Positions 57,094-64,000 of a stretch of 64,000 nt of DNA are shown here, piece after piece; position 1 is the stretch's first letter; the number at the start of each line of letters is the position of its first letter. The stretch comes from Chimonanthus salicifolius. Taxonomy: Eukaryota; Streptophyta; Magnoliopsida; Laurales; Calycanthaceae. A program made the position numbers and the translations under genes. The stretch spans positions 97,397,853-97,461,852 of the forward strand of contig CM023532.1 of the NCBI GenBank assembly GCA_013350335.1. Reading direction: 5' to 3'. The notes beneath the pieces were generated by a model. It was given only the letters and a program-made list of their open reading frames with translations. It was not told where the DNA came from and made no database searches.

Positions 57094-57897
57094 AACTATT
57101 TGGTACTCCGATATGACAGAGTACGATATTATCTTCGGCATGGACTGTTGGCTAGCTTTCAGGCCAACATTGATTGCTATTGCCGCAGGGTGACATTTTG
57201 GTCACCCGAGGGAAAACAACATGTGGTGCGTACTGACAAACAAAGTAGACTGCATGAAGGGTTGAGTCATCTGGTATTGAACAGTATCAGAATCAACAAG
57301 GCACCGGTGGCTGAACTTCCGGCAATAGTAAAGGACTATACAAATGTATTCCCACTAGAACTCCCTAGCTTGCCTCCCATGAGGGAGATTAATTTTAAAA
57401 TCAATCTGTACCCTGGCACTGCACCAGTGTCATTACCACACTACCGGATGGCATCAACAGAGATGTCCAAGCTAAAGAAGCAGATTGATAAACTGCTCAG
57501 ACTGGGTTGCATCCGAAACAGTACAACAGCTTGGGGAGCTCCGATTTTATTTGTGAAGAAAAATGATGGTTCACTCCGTATGTGTATGGATTACCGAAAA
57601 CTGAACCAGCTGACGGTCGGAAACAAGTACCCTCTACCCAGGATCGATGATTTATTTGATCAACTTAGAGGTTCCAGTCATTTCTCTAAGATTGACCTGA
57701 TGTCCAGATACCATCAAATCCGGATTAGGGAGGAGGACATAGAAAAGACAGCCTTCAGAAGGCAGTATGGACTATATGAGTTTGTAGTCATGCCGTTTGG
57801 ACTCACCAATGCACCGCCTGTGTTCATGGATCTAATGAACAGGATCTTCCATCCTTACTTGGACCAATTCGTCGTTGTATTTATTGATGACATTTGA
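57094..57897 (+). pseudogene. pol: Protease end and RT (element E)
   Basis: NYLVL and the [12 protein letters not shown] protease end (frameshifted near 57110), then [15 protein letters not shown] and [60 protein letters not shown]. Both catalytic Asp are present, but one T is lost right after, giving TGA, and the Gly of LMSGYHQ is Arg. Confidence 0.87.
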
Positions 57898-59306
57898 TTT
57901 ATTCCAAAACTCAGGAAGAACATGCTGAGCACCTGAGGATAGTTCTGGACACTTTGAGGAAGAACAAGTTATATGCCAAAGCCAGCAAGTGTGAATTCTG
58001 GCTACCCAAGGTTAACTTCTTGGGACATGTCATATCAAAAGAAGGTATAGCCGTGGACCCGGCTAAAGTGGCGGCAGTGGGAGAATGGAAAGCCCCAAAG
58101 AATGTAACCGAGATCCGTAGCTTCTTGGGATTTGCTGGTTACTACAGGAAGTTTATCATGGATATCTCCAAAATAGCATCTCCACTTACTCGGCTCACTC
58201 AGAAAAGAGTCAAATTTGAGTGGTCAAATCCATGCAACCAGAGATTTGAGGACCTGAAAGATAGACTTACAACGACTCCTATTTTAATTTTGCCAGAAAG
58301 AGGTAAGGGTTATGAGGTGCAATGCGACTCTTCAGGAGAGGGACTTGGGTGTGTCCTCAATTAAACTCATCGTGTGGTGGCTTATGGTTCAAGACAATTG
58401 AAAATACATGAATGCCTCTATCCTACGCACGATCTTGAACTAGTCGCAGTGGTCTTCGCTCTCAAAAGCTAGAGACATTATCTATATGGCGAGAAATTTG
58501 AAGTGTTTTCAGATCATAAGAGCTTGAAGTACTTGTTTGATCAGAAAGAGCGCAACCTGAGGCAACGCAGATGGATAGAATATCTGGCAGATTATGAGTT
58601 TGCACTTCGTTATCACCCCGGTAAGGCGAACAAGGTGGCGGATGCCCTCAGCTGCATATCACATGCATCAGTGTTATGTTTGATCAGGACAGAATGGGAC
58701 ATGCTGAATACCATAAGAGAGTTAATTTATATATCAATAACCATGGGAGTATGTACAATTTAATTATACGGTCCAACATGGTTACCAAGATTGAACAGGA
58801 ACAACGGATAGACCCGGAAGTGGAGGACATATGGGCCAAGATGTCTACAGGTGAAGTCATACCGGAATGGGAGTTACGACCAGGACAGGGTCTTGTATTC
58901 CGAGGAAGGATATATGTGCCTAAGAGCTGTAGAAAAGAGTTACTGATTGAGGCACATCAGACCAAACTCTTTATTCATCGGGCAGCAATAAGATGTATCA
59001 CGACCTGAAGACACATTATTGGTGGCGCGGACTCAAGAAGGATGTGGCAGAATTTGTGGCTCATTGCTTAACGTGTTAGTAGGTTAAGACGGAATATCAG
59101 AAGCCACCAGGGTTACTCAAACCCTTACTAGTGCTGGAATGGAAATGGGAGCACATCTCCATGGATTTTGTGACAAGGTTGCCAAGGTCTTCAAAGGGAA
59201 ACGATGCGATATGGGTCATGGTAGACCGACTGACCAAGTCTACACATTTCATTCCCATCAGGATGACAGACTCATCTGAGATTTTAGGTTGGCGGTATAT
59301 CAGGGA
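57898..59306 (+). pseudogene. pol: RT thumb, RNase H and integrase N-terminal part (element E)
   Basis: Continues in another frame: [49 protein letters not shown] then TAA; FALKS then [19 protein letters not shown]. The integrase zinc finger is damaged (frameshift near 58980, TAG in the TCQQ region). The core has MDFVTRLPRSSKGNDAIWVM and VDRLTKSTHFIPI. Cut at 59306 by S7. Confidence 0.85.
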
Positions 59307-62300
59307 TGTAACGTCCCGCCCTTTCTGAGAATCTTAGAGTCTAATTTTTTTTTTTAAATTATAATAAAACCTCAGAAAAGAGAGCGGGCGGCGTCACGAC
59401 GCGAGTTAAGTTCAGACTACCCAAGTCTGAACCTTAACTGGCCACCCATGTGTACATGGACTAGACCATGATAATGAAAACACATGGAACTAACATCAAC
59501 ATGCTGAATAACCTAGATTAATTACGGAATAGAAAGACAAGATAGCAAGTAACAGTCTTAAACATTATTTATCATAGATCAACCATCCAAATGTTATCAA
59601 CCTAATCAAACCATAGCAAGTAGTGAATTATTACATGTCCCACAAAAGTATTCAAAAGACAGTAATATAAAGTAGTTCAGTCCTTCATTCAAGTACTTAG
59701 GCTTGGCTCCCCTCCCGGTCAACAACCTTTCCTTTCCCTTTGCTTGTACCTGTAATCTCCTCTGAGGATAGAATTAGGGCGTTAGATCAACGCGCCCAGT
59801 AGTGTTTCCGAATAGGGCTACCACATGGTTAGTCAAAACATGCAAATAATATAATAATAATACATGTGAGACAAAATTCCATAAAAACATGCTATGTATG
59901 AAATGAACATGTAATGAGTCCCACCCATCACCATTCAACATAGCCATCACTTGACGGGATTCTCATCATCAAGGTAACCCACAGTGGTCTTTCGGACGCC
60001 CTGACGAAGTGTGGCCTCCGGATTCCTCCTGATGGGATTCTCATCATCAGGGTACCCCACAGTGGTCTTTCGGACGCCCCGACAGAGTGTGGCCTCCGGT
60101 TACAACACCATCATCCCATGCCATGCATGAGATGTCTATGCAAACATGTCATTTAGAAACATAACTTTACAAACATATAAGTTATCGAAATCAACGTAAA
60201 ACAGCATATGGAATAGTGGTTACAATAAAGGTAGGAAACCTACTGAAGAATCCCTTCAGTAACTGATCTTTCTTTCGCGTCACCCGGTCACGACTCGGAC
60301 GTCATTCGACTTCCGGTACCTTATCCATAAACCAACCAGCAAGTCATAACATCATTTACTTATTCAATCACATCTACGACCCATCCGCATCATGTGGGGT
60401 TCGACCATGCCCTTGGCCGAACATCACCAACTTAGGATTTAACTTCCTACTTTATTTAATCAACTCTTAAACACTTAACCCTTTTAAACATGTCTTGTTA
60501 AGGTCCATACAACCATACACATGATTATTCCACCTTTGATCAATAATCACTCTTTCCCATAATTTCAATCACAAAGTCGGCTACACAATAGGGTTACCAA
60601 AGACCCTTAGTGGGGTTCGGCTATACACATGGCCGAACCTCACCAATCTGGTTTTTGTCTCCACTTTCCATCTTATAACATGGTTGGTCAACTTAATATT
60701 AAATCCATAACTCAACCTAGGTAATTCTTAGATCAAAAGCATGAAACAAATCATAGTTTCCAATAGGATTCAATCCAACCATGACATCCAAAAACAGTCC
60801 ATGGGGTTCGGCCATAAACATGGCCGAACCCAATGGTTCTCTTGGTTCAACTAGTCCATGATTTACAATTTTTGCCATTGGCTCATCTTTTATAATAATT
60901 TATGACCATGAAAATATTACCCGAAACAAATGTTTATAGGTGGGGTTCGGCCATACACTTTGGCCGAACCACACTTATTTCACTTTGGTCCATCTTTCAT
61001 CTCATGATTGTGACCCTTATTTACAAACATGTCATTGGTTCCAATAACTTTAACCTAGGTAGTTAACTTAGGCTATACCCTTTTTCCGAGGTTATTACAT
61101 GGGTCAGCCATCCATAGGCTGAGCCAAATCAGTAAGCTTATCACATTTAAATCTCATAAGAAACCCATAAACTTTAGTCCATTTATCCCAAAAACAGCCC
61201 CATTATTTAAATACCAATTGGCTCTACCCCTTAGCCATGTTAAACACAAGATTCAGCCATACATTGACCAACCAAAATCAGTAAACAATCACATAAAAAT
61301 CTCCACCATTGGTATGGTTTTATCTCTCCAAAAACCATACCAAAAACAGTCCACAAAGGTCCATGGTTTCCATGTTTCCCAACATGAAAACCAACCCTCT
61401 TTTACATGGGGTTCGGCCCTCCATGGTGGCCGAACACAATGGTTATTCTTACTATTTTTAAACCTCCAATAATCATGTATAAACAGTATATTAATATCAG
61501 GTTTTAACTTTCAAAGAAACCATCCAAAACAATCCATAACAGTCTATGGTTTCCATGTTTCCCAACATGAAAACCAACACTCTTTTACATGGGGTTCGGC
61601 CCTCCATGGTGGCCGAACCCAATGGTTATTCTTACTGTTTTTAAACCTCCAATTATCATGTAATTAACTGCATATTATTATTAAGTTCTACTAATCAAAC
61701 ATCATCGAATAATTAGCCCAATTCATAGCGTTCGGCCATGCTCATTGGCCGAACACCATGACCTTTGGTAATGAATATTTAACCCCTTATCTTGGGTCCG
61801 AAACCAACACTCAAATCCATGCTTAAACCTCCTTAAAACATGTATTTTAAATCCAACAATAACATCTAATATCAGTCCCAAATCATATGGTTTTAATTTC
61901 CAAAAGCTATCAAAAACAACCACTTGTTTCCATGGGGTTCGGCCATGCTAAGTGGCCGAACCCAATGGTCCATTTCCATCTTTTAATCCACTGATTTTAG
62001 ACCATATAAACTTCAGTCCCTATGTCATTCAGATCCATGTTTTTAACCATTCTAAAACATGTATTTAAATCTTAAATCAAAACCCAAAAACAGTCCACAA
62101 AATCCATGGTTTTCATGTTTCAAAACATGAAAACCAAGCCATCTCTTACATGGGGTTCGGCCCTCCATGATGGCCGAACCCAATGGTTATTTTTACCATT
62201 TTAAATCCTCCATAATCAAGGTTAAAACCTTGGTATATTCAGCCAAAACCATGGCCCAATACACACCCATTTTATTAATCCAAAAGTCCATGAAACACTT

Positions 62301-63530
62301 ACCAAATTCCAAGCTCTCTTCTTGCCTTTGGTCCTTGGTTTCTCCCTTTTATTTCTTCTTTTCTTTTGCTGTTTTGTGCTTGATCTACTGGTGCAAACAC
62401 CTCTGCTGTTCCAGCCAAGAAGAACAACGAATTGGAGAGAGGAGAGAGGGAGAGAGAGATGAGGAAAATCTTAGGCTTTGCAATGATAAATTGGCCAAGT
62501 GATGGTGTTCATTGGATTTGTATTTCAGCCATCAACACCCCTCCACTTCCTCATCAACTCATGCACAAAACGATGGACATTGGGTGCCATCCAAGGCACC
62601 CCTTGGCAGCTACCCATGCAGCCATACAGCTTCCCAAGCAACTCACCTCAAACCCATGCATTTACATTTAATATTCACCATGGAACTCACCAAAACAAGT
62701 CCCCAACGTGTGGGACTTGTTTTGGTTGGTTTGAGACCAGCCAACCTCTTCCAATTCCCATTTAGACTCACTGATTTACAGTCCCATGGGTTTCCATTTT
62801 GACTCACCCAACTCAAGGTATTTTTATTCCAACCCAACTCATCACATTTAATGCACATGAGTTAACTCACCTTTTGATTTAATTCTAACTCACCTCAGTC
62901 CCACTCAACTGATTTGACTCGTGTTTGAGCTCCCTTGAGGGTTCACACGGTCAACAATAGTCAACTCGACCCGTTGGGTCCACTTTTAGCTCCTTGACCC
63001 GTTTTTGTCTCCATGACCCAATTATGGTATTTTGGTCATTTGTAAATGGTTTTCACATATGGATCAAGCCTACCCATTTCTTCTCCACTTGATTTCCAAT
63101 CAAATAGGCTTAATCCCATTTAATTTAAGTTTACAGAACGGTCAAATCATCCATTTTGACCCGATGGGTCCTATTTGGGCCTTTTGACCCATTTAATCAT
63201 TTTTGACCCAATTGATGTAAATTACCCAACCAATCAAACTTATCATTCATAATGTGCTCATATGATTTTTTTTTTGAGCAATGGGCCTCACTATTTCCTT
63301 ACTTAACATCACAAAATAATTAATTTAACAACTTAGAGGCATTTTGGTAATTTTCCACTTCATTGAGAAATTACCCAACCAATCAAACTTGACATTTATA
63401 ATGTGCTCATATGACCTTAATTTGAGCAATGGACCCCACCATTTTCTTATTTACAATCATATTTATTGAATTCACCAATCCAGGGGCATTTTCGTAAATA
63501 TTCATCTTATTGAGAAATCGGGGTGTTACA
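59307..63530 (-). repeat. Solo LTR S7 (4,224 bp), minus orientation, in the integrase of E
   Basis: TGTAACGTCCCGCC (left) and CGGGGTGTTACA (right); perfect TSD AGGGA (59302-59306, 63531-63535). Same family as the LTR of D: two GGAGGCCACACTCCG units on the minus strand (near 60020 and 60098), CTAACGCCCTAATTCTATCC module at 59785-59766, hairpins from 60398 to 62180, donor-like TTGGTAAGTG (G at 62302), and a partial duplication of the LTR start (63230-63530). Confidence 0.93.
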
Positions 63531-64000
63531 AGGGATATCATCAGATTGCATGTATTCCTCGGACTATTGTGCCGACAGAGATGGTCGATTCACCGGCAGA
63601 GTATGGTAGAGCATGCGGTCGGCCATGGGAACAGATCTACTGACTAGCACAACATTCCATCCACAGATTGATGGGCAGTCTGTGAGGACAATACAGACAT
63701 TGGAGGATATGATGAGAGCATGCATATTAGATTTCAAGGGTGGATGGGAGGATCACTTGCCGTTGGTAGAATTCTCATACAACAACGGTTACCAGGCAAG
63801 CTTCCAGATGGCTCCATCTGAGGCTTTATATGGTAGACCTTGTAGGTCACCAGTGTACTGGTCAGAGGCCGGTGAGCCTGCACTAATTGGACCTGAGTCG
63901 GTTGCAGAGACTACAGTGCAGATACAATTGATACGGCAGGACCTATTGACTGCGCAGAGTCGTTAGAAGAGCTATGCTGACAAGATGAGGAGGTTCCTTG
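63531..64000 (+). pseudogene. pol: Integrase core end (element E), catalytic Glu changed to Val
   Basis: After a damaged SDRD region, TFHPQIDGQSVRTIQTLED shows Val where Glu is needed. It continues FSYNNGYQASFQMAPSEALY and SPVYWSEAGEPALIGPE, then TAG after LLTAQSR (shared with A and B). Runs out of the window. Confidence 0.85.

Larger units (their letters stand above)
57094..64000 (+). mobile_element. Element E: Tekay-like retrotransposon fragment, extends past the window
   Basis: Protease end, RT, RNase H and integrase in order on the plus strand, split by S7. LTRs and gag are not visible. Closest in sequence to C (for example [17 protein letters not shown]), but with a different set of stops. 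Confidence 0.85.

Noticed and set aside
57094..59306. Element E as the continuation of B
   Set aside because: E resumes in protease whereas B was last in its 3' LTR; they cannot be the same element.

Overview
This is 64 kb of repeat-rich nuclear DNA from a plant, almost certainly a flowering plant. I see no host gene, tRNA or rRNA. Everything I can assign is Ty3/Gypsy chromovirus LTR-retrotransposon DNA, best matched to the Tekay/Del lineage from gene order (gag, protease, RT, RNase H, integrase, C-terminal chromodomain-like tail), a primer-binding site complementary to initiator-Met tRNA, very long LTRs (2.6-4.2 kb) with TGTAAC...GTTACA termini, and 5-bp target-site duplications (TSDs). The host species cannot be named from this window.

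The layout is a stack of nested insertions. Element A (+, 1-20975; its left end lies outside the window) sits in the integrase gene of element B (+, 20976-28680 visible). A contains solo LTR S1 (9362-13393, +). Its 3' LTR contains solo LTR S2 (14847-20658, -), which itself contains solo LTR S3 (15900-18530, +). The 3' LTR of B contains solo LTR S4 (24314-28167, +) and was then split by element C (-, 28681 to at least 56993). C holds solo LTRs S5 (33598-37185, +) and S6 (37504-40819, -) and the complete element D (+, 42586-53699), which landed inside the zinc-knuckle codons of the C gag gene. A 100-N gap (56994-57093) cuts the 5' LTR of C. Beyond it lies element E (+, 57094-64000), whose integrase is split by solo LTR S7 (59307-63530, -). 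Matching 5-bp TSDs flank S2-S7 and D exactly, and S1 with one mismatch.

Most gag-pol genes are broken by stops, frameshifts or loss of catalytic residues. Two ORFs are intact: a small acidic protein with three tandem zinc knuckles encoded between the PBS and gag of C, and its homologue, which is the only ORF kept by the gag-pol-less element D. The D LTRs are nearly identical, so D moved recently and must have used proteins supplied in trans. This accessory ORF is the best candidate here for an undescribed system.

Other notable points are an in-tandem triplication of protease-RT-RNase H in A with 3-bp microhomology junctions, and a shared LTR architecture: a TATA-like box in two LTRs, a pyrimidine patch, a GTAAGT donor-like site, an array of GGTTCGGCCA hairpins, then a CTAAC branch-point-like motif with an acceptor-like AG. 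That architecture suggests a spliceable intron inside the LTR. There are also conserved leader hairpins and an array of GTCGAC-centred palindromes in the LTR of B.
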